From Escarpia spicata (taxonomy: Eukaryota > Annelida > Polychaeta > Sabellida > Siboglinidae): a DNA stretch of 64,000 nt. The DNA is taken from NCBI GenBank assembly GCA_963995525.1, contig OZ023210.1, positions 6,488,238 to 6,552,237 of the forward strand, read 5' to 3'. Below the pieces are notes generated by a model. It was not told the DNA's origin, searched no databases, and was given only the letters and a program-made list of their open reading frames with translations. Shown in pieces: positions 1 to 11,170 of this stretch. The number at the start of each line of letters is the position of its first letter. Position 1 is the stretch's first letter. Position numbers and translations under genes: made by a program.

Positions 1-600
1 CATGACTCAAAATTGTAGTCGGTTAGAGGTGACTGGTGCGGACAAAAACCGCCAGTGAGTCTAACCAACCAATCACCTAGCACTACCTTCCCCTTAATCT
101 CCCTATCACAACGGACAGCGTTAGACTTGAGGATGTATGTGAATAACTCAATTTGATATCGCCAATTGACTGCATAGTGACATTGGATCTCGTACGTATA
201 ATGTTAAATTCTAGTGGATGAAAGGGTTAGCGATGATTTAATACTGATTAAAGAACACTGAAAGAAGGCTATATAAAAATAGCTATTGGATTCTCATCAG
301 AACTCTGTTAAAAGTAAATTACGGGTGCTATTTTTATTTTTAGTATGGTAATTGAGGTAACTACCTACATAAAAGGGCTATTCTCAACAAACAACCAATT
401 AAGATGTGCAGTAATTGTATTTCTTACAAGCGGCAAACCTGTAAACTCGTCCTCTAATTACTATCTTTCTGATAATAAAAAGACTCAAGTGTTAGCCGTG
501 TCAATCCTAGACATAATTTCCAGCTGTATCATTGTAACCGGTTGGCTTCGTTTGCTGCGTTCGCGCTTATTTTTACCACAGCGAGAGCGCAACAGTCCGT

Positions 601-935
601 GACATTATCGCGTACGTTCGACCCATCAGTGTCAGCCTCCAGTCCAAGACGATGGATGTCACCAAGGCTGCCATTCAAGTCAAGCATGCCATCACTGCCC
701 TTGAATAAGTCAGGAAATTGACAGGAATGATATTGATAGTTTCTATCATAACCTCATTTTGTAAATGACTACAATGGCACAGGCTGTTGGAACTGAACCA
801 GCACAACCTCGCATTTGTGGACGACGGCAGCATAGAGCTAATGTCCCTGCTGATGACGTAGAAACCTACTGTCGAATGAATCTAACCATCCTAGTCATTG
901 ACCAGCTGTTGATGGGTCACAAAGACCGGCTTGGT
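601..935 (+). pseudogene. hAT-like transposase fragment (copy 1)
   Basis: Two adjacent reading frames resemble the central part of hAT-family transposases of the '52 kDa repressor / zinc finger 862-like' group. The first (601-705) reads DIIAYVRPISVSLQSKT and ends at TAA 706-708. The second (765-935) contains PRICGRRQHRANVPADD, close to the PRxCGRQxxRxNVPA block I recall from these proteins. A frame change and a stop lie between them, and no catalytic residues can be placed, so this is a dead fragment. The family assignment is from memory of that block, not a search. Confidence 0.55.
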
Positions 936-949
936 GCTAGTCAGCTGTT

Positions 950-1102
950 GAAACGAACGCTTACATCTCTTTCCCGAAGACGGACTGCGAAACAAAGAAA
1001 CGTGCACGTGCGCAGATGCAACGAGCCTTCGCGGAGGGGAAGGGTGCGGTGTACTGTGGAGGCAAACTGATAATAGACGGCGTCGTTGTGCCTGTGGACT
1101 AG
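950..1102 (+). pseudogene. LINE ORF1 C-terminus-like fragment (copy 1)
   Basis: An open frame of about 50 codons ends at TAG 1100-1102. It carries a basic helix (KKRARAQMQRAFAEGKGA) followed by a GGKLIIDGVVV hairpin. That arrangement, a lysine/arginine-rich helix then a K-x-IIDG strand before the stop, is typical of the C-terminal domain of LINE ORF1 proteins. There is no start codon and the fragment abuts hAT-like debris, so it is a remnant. Homology is weak and by eye. Confidence 0.4.
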
Positions 1103-2085
1103 TCAAATATAGGTGACAGACACCTGTGCTAGCGCACTACATTATAACAAGCTTGCGCTGCCCCAAAACGAACTACACCAACTTGCAAATACTTAAGTAT
1201 CCCTTACTTTTTTGGAATATAATAGTAATTTCGAATTTAACTTAGGAATGTGATGTTCACCTGCTTCGCGACTAGCATATAGTTCTGTGTTTAAACAATG
1301 TCAAAAAATCTGAAAGCCGAGCCGCCGCCCCACCCCCGCGTGCGCTGGCTCGGGCCGAGTTGTGGGCGATGTTCCAGAATTCCCGAGACGATTATACTTT
1401 TAGACTTGTTACGTGGTCTGTCATTCTACGTGATTCATTGCACTCAAATAAACCATTGTCATTGGGGCAAACAGTCATATTTTATTGTTTAGTCATTGAA
1501 ACGTATTGCTGAAGGACATAATACAACTTGGCTTGTGATCTATTGATCAATATAAATTACAGACTTCGTGGGGAGTGGTATCATATATGCGCATGTGTAA
1601 CTGTAGATGTGTATATTTCTTATTTTAATAATTTTATTTATTTTGACCCAAAATGTTTTAAAATTTATTTTATAAAAAACTGCTCTCTTACAGAGCTATA
1701 ATTAACATGAGAAGTACATCACAGCAAAGGAACTCATTTAAAAATGAACCAAACTAATAGACACATTAACAACTAGAAAACATGTCGTTTCGCTGGGGAG
1801 GGGTTGACACACCTGTCATGCACTAGGGGCGTGATGGCACTTGGCTGAAGTGAAGCTTAAAGTCCTACCCTTGTCACAGACCGTTATTATTGAAATATTG
1901 CCCCCTTTTCAAGAAAATGGATTCGTACCTTCCAATATAAATGATGGGAATACTACCTCCAACATTTTCAACCCCAATCTCCTGCCTCCCACATTTAACC
2001 GCCAGTCTCTCAAATTTCCCTTGTCTCCCACGTGAAATAAATAACCCATCCATATCCATTGAATTTATTTTCCTCCTTTATCCAG

Positions 2086-2288
2086 GGAAAACACCTCCGT
2101 TCAAGAGACTGAAGAAGACAGATCTCTATTTCTTTGGTCAAAACCCCCCACACCAGCAGCTGTCAGCCGGGTGTTAAGGGCGAGAAAACGGTTGCAGCTA
2201 GAGACAGAAGCTGGAGAACAAAGACTGTCAGCATTGAGTGAAGTATGTGCCGAGACAGTCAGTACGGAAGACATACAACATGTATCAG
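2086..2288 (+). CDS. Transposase internal exon (copy 1, duplicated)
   Basis: Pyrimidine-rich acceptor TCCTCCTTTATCCAG lies at 2071-2085 and donor CAG|GTGGGC at 2288/2289. One frame is fully open for 203 bp (67 codons), from ENTSVQETEEDRS to STEDIQHVS, with a charged helical middle (RVLRARKRLQLETEAGEQRL). It ends in phase 1 and joins in frame to the exon at 5159. There is no ATG because it is an internal exon. It is the N-terminal linker of a DDE transposase with an HTH_Tnp_4/DDE_Tnp_4 core. Because an identical exon sits at 4587, this copy would be skipped or included twice. Confidence 0.65.
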
Positions 2289-3101
2289 GTGGGCAGCATT
2301 ACTCTTTATTAACAATTGAAAATAGCACACATATATATTAGCACATATATATCTTCATTGAATGTTGCATGTATAGCTACTTGGGCCTGTAACACACACC
2401 GACACTATACAAGGCTCACAATATAAAACTCCTGTCTTGATATGTTTTGACTATAATTATCATGAAAGAAACCAGGTTTACACCAAATGTACATGACTCT
2501 AAATTGTAGTCGGTTAGAGGTGACTGGTGCGGACAAAAACCGCCAGTGAGTCTAACCAACCAATCACCTAGCACTACCTTCCCCTTAATCTCCCTATCAC
2601 AACGGACAGCGTTAGACTTGAGGATTTATGTGAATAACTCAATTTGATATCGCCAATTGACTGCATAGTGACATTGGATCTCGTACGTATAATGTTAAAT
2701 TCTAGTGGATGAAAGGGTTAGCGATGATTTAATACTGATTAAATAACAATTACGAACACTGAAAGAAGGCTATATAAAAATAGCTATTGGATTCTCATCA
2801 GAACTCTGTTAAAAGTAAATTACGGGTGCTATTTTTATTTTTAGTATGGTAATTGAGGTAACTACCTACATAAAAGGGCTATTCTCAACAAACAACCAAT
2901 TAAGATGTGCAGTAATTGTATTTCTTACAAGCGGCAAACCTGTAAACTCGTCCTCTAATTACTATCTTTCTGATAATAAAGAGACTCAAGTGTTAGCCGT
3001 GTCAATCCTAGACATAATTTCCAGCTGTATCATTGTAACCGGTTGGCTTCGTTTGCTGCGTTCGCGCTTATTTTTACCACAGCGAGAGCGCAACAGTCCG
3101 T

Positions 3102-3436
3102 GACATTATCGCGTACGTTCGACCCATCAGTGTCAGCCTCCAGTCCAAGACGATGGATGTCACCAAGGCTGCCATTCAAGTCAAGCATGCCATCACTGCC
3201 CTTGAATAAGTCAGGAAATTGACAAGAATGATATTGATAGTTTCTATCATAACCTCATTTTGTAAATGACTACAATGGCACAGGCTGTTGGAACTGAACC
3301 AGCACAACCTCGCATTTGTGGACGACGGCAGCATAGAGCTAATGCCCCTGCTGATGACGTAGAAACCTACTGTCGAATGAATCTAACCATCCTAGTCATT
3401 GACCAGCTGTTGATGGGTCACAAAGACCGGCTTGGT
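3102..3436 (+). pseudogene. hAT-like transposase fragment (copy 2)
   Basis: Same fragment as at 601-935, carried in the second tandem unit. It keeps the same stop and frame change. One visible coding difference is valine to alanine in the RANV/APADD block. Confidence 0.55.
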
Positions 3437-3450
3437 GCTAGTCAGCTGTT

Positions 3451-3603
3451 GAAACGAACGCTTACATCTCTTTCCCGAAGACGGACTGCGAAACAAAGAA
3501 ACGTGCACGTGCGCAGATGCAACGAGCCTTCGCGGAGGGGAAGGGTGCGGTGTACTGTGGAGGCAAACTGATAATAGACGGCGTCGTTGTGCCTGTGGAC
3601 TAG
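3451..3603 (+). pseudogene. LINE ORF1 C-terminus-like fragment (copy 2)
   Basis: Duplicate of 950-1102 in the second tandem unit, with the same stop codon at its end. Confidence 0.4.
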
Positions 3604-4586
3604 TCAAATATAGGTGACAGACACCTGTGGTAGCGCACTACATTATAACAAGCTTGCGCTGCCCCAAAACGAACTACACCAACTTGCAAATACTTAAGTA
3701 TCCCTTACTTTTTTGGAATATAATCGTAATTTCGAATTTAACTTACGAATGTGATGTTCACCTGCTTCGCGACTAGCATATAGTTCTGTGTTTAAACAAT
3801 GTCAAAAAATCTGAAAGCCGAGCCGCCGCCCCACCCCCGCGTGCGCTGGCTCGGGCCGAGTTGTGGGCGATGTTCCAGAATTCCCGAGACGATTATACTT
3901 TTAGACTTGTTACGTGGTCTGTCATTCTACGTGATTCATTGCACTCAAATAAACCATTGTCATTGGGGCAAACAGTCATATTTTATTGTTTAGTCATTGA
4001 AACGTATTGCTGAAGGACATAATACAACTTGGCTTGTGATCTATTGATCAATATAAATTACAGACTTCGTGGGGAGTGGTATCATATATGCGCATGTGTA
4101 ACTGTAGATGTGTATATTTCTTATTTTAATAATTTTATTTATTTTGACCCAAAATGTTTTAAAATTTATTTTAAAAAAAACTGCTCTCTTACAGAGCTAT
4201 AATTAACATGAGAAGTACATCACAGCAAAGGAACTCATTTAAAAATGAACCAAACTAATAGACACATTAACAACTAGAAAACATGTCGTTTCGCTGGGGA
4301 GGGGTTGACACACCTGTCATGCACTAGGGGCGTGATGGCACTTGGCTGAAGTGAAGCTTAAAGTCCTACCCTTGTCACAGACCGTTATTATTGAAATATT
4401 GCCCCCTTTTCAAGAAAATGGATTCGTACCTTCCAATATAAATGATGGGAATACTACCTCCAACATTTTCAACCCCAATCTCCTGCCTCCCACATTTAAC
4501 CGCCAGTCTCTCAAATTTCCCTTGTCTCCCACGTGAAATAAATAACCCATCCATATCCATTGAATTTATTGTCCTCCTTTATCCAG

Positions 4587-4789
4587 GGAAAACACCTCCG
4601 TTCAAGAGACTGAAGAAGACAGATCTCTATTTCTTTGGTCAAAACCCCCCACACCAGCAGCTGTCAGCCGGGTGTTAAGGGCGAGAAAACGGTTGCAGCT
4701 AGAGACAGAAGCTGGAGAACAAAGACTGTCAGCATTGAGTGAAGTATGTGCCGAGACAGTCAGTACGGAAGACATACAACATGTATCAG
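4587..4789 (+). CDS. Transposase internal exon (copy 2)
   Basis: Duplicate of the 2086-2288 exon with identical splice sites and reading frame. It lies 369 bp upstream of the acceptor at 5158. The splice is in phase: the last G of this exon plus AG at 5159 makes a glutamate codon, giving HVS-E-VPSNTST. This copy is the more likely functional neighbour of the downstream exon. Confidence 0.7.
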
Positions 4790-5158
4790 GTGGGCAGCAT
4801 TACTCTTTATTAACAATTGAAAATAGCACACATATATATTAGCACATATATATCTTCATTGAATGTTGCATGTATAGCTACTTGGGCCTGTAACACACAC
4901 CGACACTATACAAGGCTCACAATATAAAACTCCTGTCTTGATATGTTTTGACTATAATTATCATGAACAAGAGTGCAGATTATTCATTATAGTACTAGTC
5001 ATAAAAACATTATCACATACATTTCTTCGACAATATTCAGAGGTAGGCTTGATGAGTGATTTTCTTTATAAACTGGGTCAAAAGGACTGACAATTTTATT
5101 TGATAATATTTATTGTTAGTACTTGACATCTGACTTTGTTTTTTGTATTTGCACACAG

Positions 5159-6185
5159 AGGTCCCAAGTAACACATCTACGCAGACACCTAGAGTCTGCA
5201 CTGCCAGTACAACAACACAAACCAGTGACTCTACGATGTGGAGTGCAAGGAGGTTCGCTCATGATCATGAAGGAAAGCATTTTTATACAGGCCTGAAACA
5301 TTTCGAGAAGTTTCTTTTTGTTTTACAATCATTTGGCCCTGCAGCATATAACCTACGTTATTATCATGGTGTTATACCATCTGTATCGTTGGAAGATAAA
5401 TAACCAACGTGCACTCATTAGATTAGATATACGTATATACGAACATCAACCAGTTCAAGGGACACATTGACAAATATTTACGCAATAGGGCGGAGGATTA
5501 CATGAGTCAACGTTTGACTCCCTTCCTCGTCAACTCCTTGACTACTACGTAGAAAAGGAGGATTCAAGGTAAAAATTTATTCTTTGTTACTCTTGTTAAG
5601 ATGCGCCAGCACAAAACTAACTTTGAACTGAGTAGAATTTTTGGTATAATTCAGGTCACTATGTCAAATATTTGTATTACTTGGATAAATGTCATGGTTT
5701 GCCAATGGGGGAAACATATTGGTGGCCATCCCAATTTTCACCAACTAACTTTAAGGATATGTTCCCTTCGACAAGACTTACTAATCACGGCACAGCGTCC
5801 AATCAAAAAATCAAACGAATCATTAGTGCAACATTAGTGCAACAAGCTACAAAACAAGAATACCGTCAAAGTTTTAGTAGGGGCTTCACCTGGAGGTCTT
5901 GTACCCTATGTATCACCCGCATATGGTGAATCAATCAGATTGGTGAAAGAGTCAACATGATGCGGAAGTGTGACCCTAGAGACAGCATCATGGCGGACAA
6001 AGGGTTTAATGTTCAAGATCTATTTGAGAGTTACATGGTTAACATTAACAACCTTTTTCGGAAGAAGAACAGACTGTCCGGTGCAACTGTGTTGCATGAA
6101 CGCAAAATTGCCGGCAAGAGTTCATGTAGAGCGCATGATAGGACTTAAAAAGACCTATAAAATGTTAAAGGATCCTATGAATTAG
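5159..6185 (+). pseudogene. DDE transposase (DDE_Tnp_4 type), broken
   Basis: Acceptor TTTGCACACAG ends at 5158. The frame continues to SVSLEDK at 5400, with HFYTGLKHFEKFLFVLQ, typical of the block before the HTH in DDE_Tnp_4 transposases. About 170 bp of non-matching sequence (roughly 5404-5573) follows. Coding then resumes with LFFVTLVKMRQHKTNFELSR (helix-turn-helix) and later MADKGFNVQDLFE (5990-6030), which holds the third catalytic aspartate region. The block normally carrying the second aspartate (GGSxSD) is shortened to YGESIRL near 5925, and the first-aspartate block is also altered. At least three frame changes occur. This is a dead member of the PIF/Harbinger-like or ISL2EU/IS4EU-like group. 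Confidence 0.8.
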
Positions 6186-6384
6186 TAAATAACACTGGGT
6201 CTGTACTGGCAACATAGAAAAGGTAATACAAGCGTGTTTCTACTTGTGTAACTTCAGAGCCAACATTGTGCCAAGGCATGTTTGAATAATGTAAATATTC
6301 TTATCATGTTTCCCAAAGCATAAACATACTGACTCCTCTGTATTATGTTTCTGGAACTCTGAAGCTTCAACATTTTTTTTACTC
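6186..6384. other. Probable 3' flank of the transposase
   Basis: AT-rich sequence directly after the transposase frame. It includes the likely end of that protein (CNFRANIVPRHA-like codons around 6250) but no poly(A) signal I would defend. Confidence 0.3.
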
Positions 6385-6470
6385 CACATTGCGTCAGTTT
6401 ACTCAGCTGTATAAATGACCGGATACCGCGCTATATAGGAACTTACCTATTTTACCTTTTAGGTTAAATT
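6385..6470 (+). repeat. LINE/SINE 3' tail fragment
   Basis: It contains GCGCTATATAGGAACTTACC at 6430-6449, nearly the tail sequence shared by the SINEs at 8483, 33164 and 62511 (there on the opposite strand). No tRNA-like head is visible upstream, so this is a truncated copy. Confidence 0.5.
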
Positions 6471-7020
6471 CAGGTTGGACCTCTCACAGACTTGAAGGTA
6501 TATACAACAAGCAAACACTCTGATATGTTTGAACAAAACAGTTGCCCTTGGATTTTGTAGTAATAGTCATGGTTTTCTTGTAAATAAAGAAACCCATTAG
6601 CCTCTTTCGGGTAAGGAACTGTTAAGGGAGAAATTGTATTTTCCTTTGCTGTATAAAAACATTTATTTTCCAAAATTGTGTGTGTGTCGATTACTCTGTC
6701 AGGTGAGGCAGAAAGTACAGGATGAACCTGCCTCACAAATATGCCACATGCCTGAGTCTGAACTTTAAACTGTTTTTCAAATTATTCCACAGCCACATTC
6801 TCGTACCTACGGCCATGCAATACAGCTGGTGTTCTAATGTCTACAAAAGTTTAAGTGATTCCATATCTCTCCTCTCCGTGGCCTTGCAGATGACACCAAA
6901 GTTTGATGAAGTCAGATGATATAGTCTGACATCCCCCCACTGCTTGTTATTCACTTGCTCCCTAGTTGCCCTTTCCAACTCAGTTGCTACTTTTGATCTT
7001 GTCGGATATTCGTATCAGCC
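6471..7020. other. No recognised feature
   Basis: Short frames of up to 88 codons occur on both strands, but none shows a familiar motif or splice context. Confidence 0.4.
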
Positions 7021-8330
7021 ATGTTTTCCAAAATGGCGGCTATCTTTCAAACTGGCCGCCATCAATGACATTTTACATATAATCCGCTAAGTTAAATCCA
7101 TAACAGGGTGATCAAAGCTCGTTCCTTTCCTTCCTATTTTTATGGTATTAAAGTTTATGTTACCCTCAAAATGTCACTCAAGCTTAATATATTGTTTATT
7201 TTATGAAGTACAACAATGGGAATATAAGTATTTCATCCAATGTTTTATGACATGTTGTCAGCAGAAACAGCCCACAGCAGAAACTTACTTGTCAGCAGAA
7301 ACAATCCATTACAAAAACTTACTACGTCATATGTGACATTTCAGTATGCATGTAACGATTGTGTGTATGTCAAATGATAACTGTGTACACATTGTCCACG
7401 ACAGAAACGTTCTATGCCAAATGTGGCAGTTCACAGTTACTGCACGTCCCAATGTTTAGTGTGTCACACATTAGCTAGGAGCACACTTTCCACCAGCTGT
7501 AGTTGTGATTTTGATTTTTCCCGCACTGGACGCCGGCTGAACAGTGGCAGGTAGTTCCTCTTGATTGGATCTGTAATAGGCCGTGTTTGGTTGACAAGCC
7601 GCTTGGCGACGTAGGTGTCATACTGTTCTTTCCCGAGAGATTATAATCTGACGCAAAGTGTCGATCACAGCTGGATCTGCAAGGTCCCTGCTACCCAGTA
7701 CAAGAAAATCCCTGCTGTTCTCAGCGAATGTATTTCCCATCTCTTCTATGACATCAGTTAATGACTTGACATCTTGTCCGAATGCCGGCTGCATGTTTCC
7801 TCTGCTCGCGATGTTTTCTTTCTCTTCTGGGTTGAGATCTCGAACTCTCCACTCAGACATGGTCTTTCAGGATCAGAAACCATCCAACGCCGCAGTGCTG
7901 TAGGTTTCTCAGTCAGACCCACAGCCCCACCGTCACCACCAAGATATGAGGACAATTGGCTTTCAAAGGCGCCATCTTTAAGAAAAGGCGGATAAGAATA
8001 TTGGCAAAGACTAATCGTACCATATTTGCGACCTTTGAACTGTAACCAATACAGTGATACAACAATTGCGGTTTTATATGCCAAATTTGTTACGAATATA
8101 GGGACAATGAGTTTGGCGACCGCCATCTTTAAAAATGGCGGATGTGAATGTCGGAGAAGGTCAAAAGTAACATATTTGAAATCGTAAACCTATGTTCTGT
8201 TATAACTGTCCTGCGTGGCGCAGTTATTAAGATGTGAGGAAAATATGTTTTCGGCGGCCATCTTGAAAAATTGCCGCCAACGCCTTCCAGTGCGAAATCT
8301 GAGATGGCCCTATATCCAGATATTTCTGTT
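7021..8330. repeat. Diverged repeats with GGCGGCCAT/ATGGCCGCC cores
   Basis: Paragraphs of about 115-150 bp recur near 7025, 7945, 8060 and 8200. Each pairs a CGCCATCTTTAAAAATGGCGG-type inverted core with a GATATGAGGAAAAT or ATGCCAAATTTGT stretch. A similar core appears at 32488-32515. They look like old tandem or dispersed copies; I cannot set unit borders. A TE-associated open frame (7625-7860, minus) lies inside this span. Confidence 0.45.
7625..7860 (-). pseudogene. TE-associated conserved ORF fragment
   Basis: The frame starts at 7860 and runs about 76 codons in an acidic, alpha-helical sequence: DVIEEMGNTFAENSRDFLVL, then SRDLADPAVIDTLRQI. I recall similar 'MGNPF..DS.DLLVL....DPAVV.TL.Q.E' blocks in repeated, uncharacterised ORFs of molluscs and cnidarians that travel with transposons. 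The frame is lost just after RQI. Function unknown; no catalytic motif can be seen. Confidence 0.45.
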
Positions 8331-8482
8331 TTATAGGCTCTAAGTGTGTGCCAAATTTCATGCTTGTATCATAAAATGCATAATTCATACACAGGCTGGG
8401 CTAAAATGAATTGCTCAAAGAGTTGCATTGCATAACGATTTGTAAGTTGAACTGTGTGCTGTGAGAATGTTGTGTTTATAAA

Positions 8483-8808
8483 AAGTAATCTCTTATATAA
8501 TAGCGCAGTATCCAGTTCTTAGGACTGCTCAGAGCGCTTTACACTTTACTCCGTAGCAGACTTGTTCAATCGAGCACCATCTCAACTTCTCTGGAAAGCA
8601 TTCCGCCATGCCACAATTAATGCACGAAGACTATTCGTACACAAATATCCACCACTGTCTATAGCCAGGTACTTATTCATGCATCTGAGTGAACTGGAAC
8701 AACGCAGAGTGAACGAACTTGCCCAAGGTTCAACACGGCAGCAGTGAATTCGAACCCGGGTTCTCTTGATTGAGAGTCCAACGTTCTAATCACTGAGCCA
8801 CTGCGATC
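8483..8808 (-). mobile_element. tRNA-headed SINE, copy A
   Basis: On the minus strand the right end reads as a tRNA-like Pol III promoter: A box GTGGCTCAGTGATTAGAACG (near 8800) and B box GGGTTCGAATTC (near 8755). The left end is the tail GCGCTATTATATAAGA. Copies at 33164, 62511, 28066 (diverged) and 61971 (tail only) share the body (AAAGTGTAAAGCGCTCTGAG) and the tail. Length is about 325 bp. The tail matches the 3' end of the L2-like LINE at 49631, which suggests trans-mobilisation. Confidence 0.85.
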
Positions 8809-9280
8809 TTTTGTAACCGTGTGCATTGTTTCAATGGAGCACCTTGTGTAAATACAGATGTATGTATGCATGTTGAATTGAAAAGCATGGAAATAACTAA
8901 CCATTTCATCTTTCAAGTACTGGTCTTGTGGAGTTTACTTCAAGTAGTCGTGGTCGTTGGCAAGGGCATGTGGATTGGCAGGAGGGAACAGCTGCATCAC
9001 AGGCATTGGTTGACTTTCCGGAAATATGTATATGTAGAGATACATGGATGCATTACAATGCTGTTCGTTGTATTATTTGCTTTATACATAAAGACAGAGA
9101 CAGCACAAATGTCCACGTTTGACAAGTAACTATTTTAATGGGTCTGTAAAAGGAATATAATATTTGTTTCGTCAAGTCCTCCAGTAGAAACACATGCAAT
9201 ACATTCCAGTTATTACATTGTGAAATGACCGAGGATACGGTATGATGAACATTAAACATCTGATTGCAAATAGCGTTAAA
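8809..9280. other. No recognised gene
   Basis: Short frames on both strands (up to 102 codons) have no recognisable motif. The stretch separates a SINE from the SWIM finger ORF and may be a relic of the same transposon. Confidence 0.35.
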
Positions 9281-9748
9281 TTATTTTAGTATATTTTCAA
9301 TGAGAGATGCATTACACTTACTTGACTCATATAGTTCATGCATACATTGCCGGACCTGTTTGGAGTAGAGTCTGCAGTTGCTCTGGTCGAGGATTATAAT
9401 AAGATCCGCATTGTCCTTCCCACGAATTGCATGTAATTGTACATAGTACATTGAATGCAGAAAATAAGTGTTTTTTAAACTTCTTATCTGTGTACACGTC
9501 ACTTCTGTCACGATACTTCCTGTTTGACAGGAGCGTGTCCGGCCGAACAGAACTGCTGCAACATGCTTGCAGTGAGCTGTAGGGCCCTGCCCAGCACCAC
9601 AATCACATTGTGTTTCTTTCACCACTGCATCATTGTTCATGGACACATCTACTTCATAAGAGGCAGACTTCCTCATCTCTGTCCAGACAACAGCTGACCT
9701 AAACCAATTTCCTTGTTTGTTGTCTGTGGTGATACGCATATACCGCAA
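9281..9748 (-). CDS. SWIM zinc-finger ORF (YqaJ/ISL2EU-associated)
   Basis: 155-codon frame. Residues 30-70 carry EMRKSASYEVDV, then a SWIM-type finger CDCGAGQGPTAHCKHVAAVL (CxC...CxH). SWIM fingers of exactly this 'QCDCxAGxGPxxxCKHV' form precede YqaJ-like exonuclease domains in ISL2EU-type DNA transposons and their host-derived relatives. The YqaJ domain is not visible downstream: the C-terminal 70 residues look unrelated and end at TAA. It is therefore truncated or one exon of a longer gene. It converges with the transposase at 5159-6185, and both could be parts of one decayed element. Confidence 0.7.
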   Translation of the reverse strand: MRYMRITTDNKQGNWFRSAVVWTEMRKSASYEVDVSMNNDAVVKETQCDCGAGQGPTAHCKHVAAVLFGRTRSCQTGSIVTEVTCTQIRSLKNTYFLHSMYYVQLHAIRGKDNADLIIILDQSNCRLYSKQVRQCMHELYESSKCNASLIENILK

Positions 9749-9773
9749 TAACCTGAAGAAAACAACGTACTAC

Positions 9774-10300
9774 TGGGCCAAATTGGTGTCCTGTAACTTA
9801 CACTATATTTACTCCATAACCAGTTTCTTTTTGGACAGTTCCTGTTGATAGCATTTGTGCTGTATCTTAGGCCCATGACGAAAGAAGAGACACAAAAAAC
9901 ACATCCTGCCTGTTTATTGTTGTTTGAATAAATGGTGGTTGTTGACAATGTGGTGGATAACGTAAGTTACAGTGTCCACCATTTCAGGTCCAGAGTGCTC
10001 TGATCATTCTTACCATTTTAAAAGTATTTTGGTTGGATTCTGATGAGGTACTAGCATACATCAGTCAAACAAATTTCACAAAATGTTCTCATGTTTTAGT
10101 TAAGACACCATGTAACTTACATCATGAACTTCACTTGGCATTGCGCCACATAACAGTGAGTAAAGATATCTTATATTCTTCTTTAATTTTAGGTGTAGAT
10201 GTATCTTGGCTACCATCTAAGACAGTTTTTCATTTATTTTAAGCACTTTTTAGTTTTTTGCACTTTTGTTTTTGGTGTCCATTCTTCTTTTTTGGTCCAG
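9774..10300. mobile_element. TA-flanked MITE, copy 1 (527 bp)
   Basis: The left end is TA|CTGGGCCAAATTGGTGTCC and the right end GGTGTCC...TTTGGTCCAG|TA. The TIRs are imperfect (one mismatch in the first 10 bp) and a TA dinucleotide flanks each side, as for Tc1/mariner-type insertions. A second copy in opposite orientation lies at 53570-54051 and aligns over most of its length, confirming a dispersed family. No transposase frame inside. Confidence 0.85.
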
Positions 10301-10309
10301 TATTGTGCG

Positions 10310-10690
10310 TCACCTATATATATTTACCCAGACACATATATATAATGTAATATCAATAATAATTCACGCGTAAGAAGTTGTTAGGTTTCTTTTAAACTTT
10401 TTAATGGTCAGGAGTATTCTACGTTTTTGAGGCAGTGTATTCCAGAATACTGGTCCTGAATATTTGTGATTGTTAGGTTTCGAATGTTTGTTCAAGATTA
10501 CATTTTTAATACGTATTAATTTGCCAAACGTCTTACAAATAACCCTGCTGGTATCCATTGACAGAAAACATTATTATTTCATCGAGGCAGTGTCATATTT
10601 GACAGGGACGTACAAACGGCTAAGTTCATATGGTTACTCGCATTTACCTTTAATCCTACATTCATTTTAGTTTAATGTTAAGATAACTCA
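10310..10690 (-). pseudogene. LINE 3' end (C-terminal RT tail)
   Basis: The minus strand 10558-10364 encodes SGPVFWNTLPQKRRILLTIK, then KFKRNL and a stop. This is the conserved 'GPxxWNxLP..(I)R....FKK.L' C-terminus of CR1/Jockey-type LINE polymerases. It is followed downstream (10363-10310) by an AT-rich 3' UTR. Nothing of the RT core remains: a 5'-truncated copy. Confidence 0.7.
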
Positions 10691-11170
10691 CCTTTCTTTG
10701 TATAGAGATTTGCTCTTTTCCTCCAGCTTTTTCCGTACTGGGATAAGTATTCTTATAGTATCCCCAGTGTAAATTTGTGTAGTTGGTGCATACCACCATG
10801 TACGTCCCTATACATGTTATTCTTCAGCAGTTTCATGCTGAACTCCTCTTCAGGCTTTTGACTAGGCCTAGCATGACTGAGGCTAGCATCCAAAACTATA
10901 ACCGGTAAAATGAAAAACAATGACATTATCCCAATATATGTTCAATATGTGACTAAGATAAAGTATAGTGGGGTCATGTAAGACTGCTCATGATACAGAA
11001 GAAAGCACTGTGATCAGGCTGGGCTGGTACCTCCGCATCCCTCTCGATAGTGTATGTTACTCCAAGGTTTTGGGCTGGTTGTTATGGAATATAGAAACAC
11101 ACCGTCCCATTTTTAGGTAAGCTAAGGATGCATTTTATTTATCCCATCAGCAGAAACATAAATTATATAG
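10691..11170. other. No recognised feature
   Basis: No frame longer than 60 codons and no repeat that I recognise. Confidence 0.35.

Larger units (their letters stand above)
1..2466. repeat. Tandem segment, copy 1 (2.5 kb unit)
   Basis: This stretch aligns base for base with 2492-4967. By eye I count about ten single-base differences plus one 10-bp insertion in copy 2 (near 2745), so divergence is about 0.4%. A 25-bp spacer (2467-2491) separates the copies. Homology begins at the very first base of the window, so the unit probably extends or repeats further left. It contains hAT-like transposase debris, a LINE ORF1-like tail and one transposase exon. Either a very recent tandem duplication or two haplotypes placed in series by assembly would look like this. 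Confidence 0.95.
2492..4967. repeat. Tandem segment, copy 2 (2.5 kb unit)
   Basis: Second copy of the 2.5 kb unit. Offsets to copy 1 are 2491 before and 2501 after a 10-bp length difference. Homology stops at 4967, after which the sequence is unique and leads into the next transposase exon at 5159. The copy next to the downstream exon is therefore the one in normal splicing context. Confidence 0.95.

Noticed and set aside
345..602. 85-codon frame in the tandem unit (and 2846-3103)
   Set aside because: No motif; duplicated only because the whole unit is duplicated.
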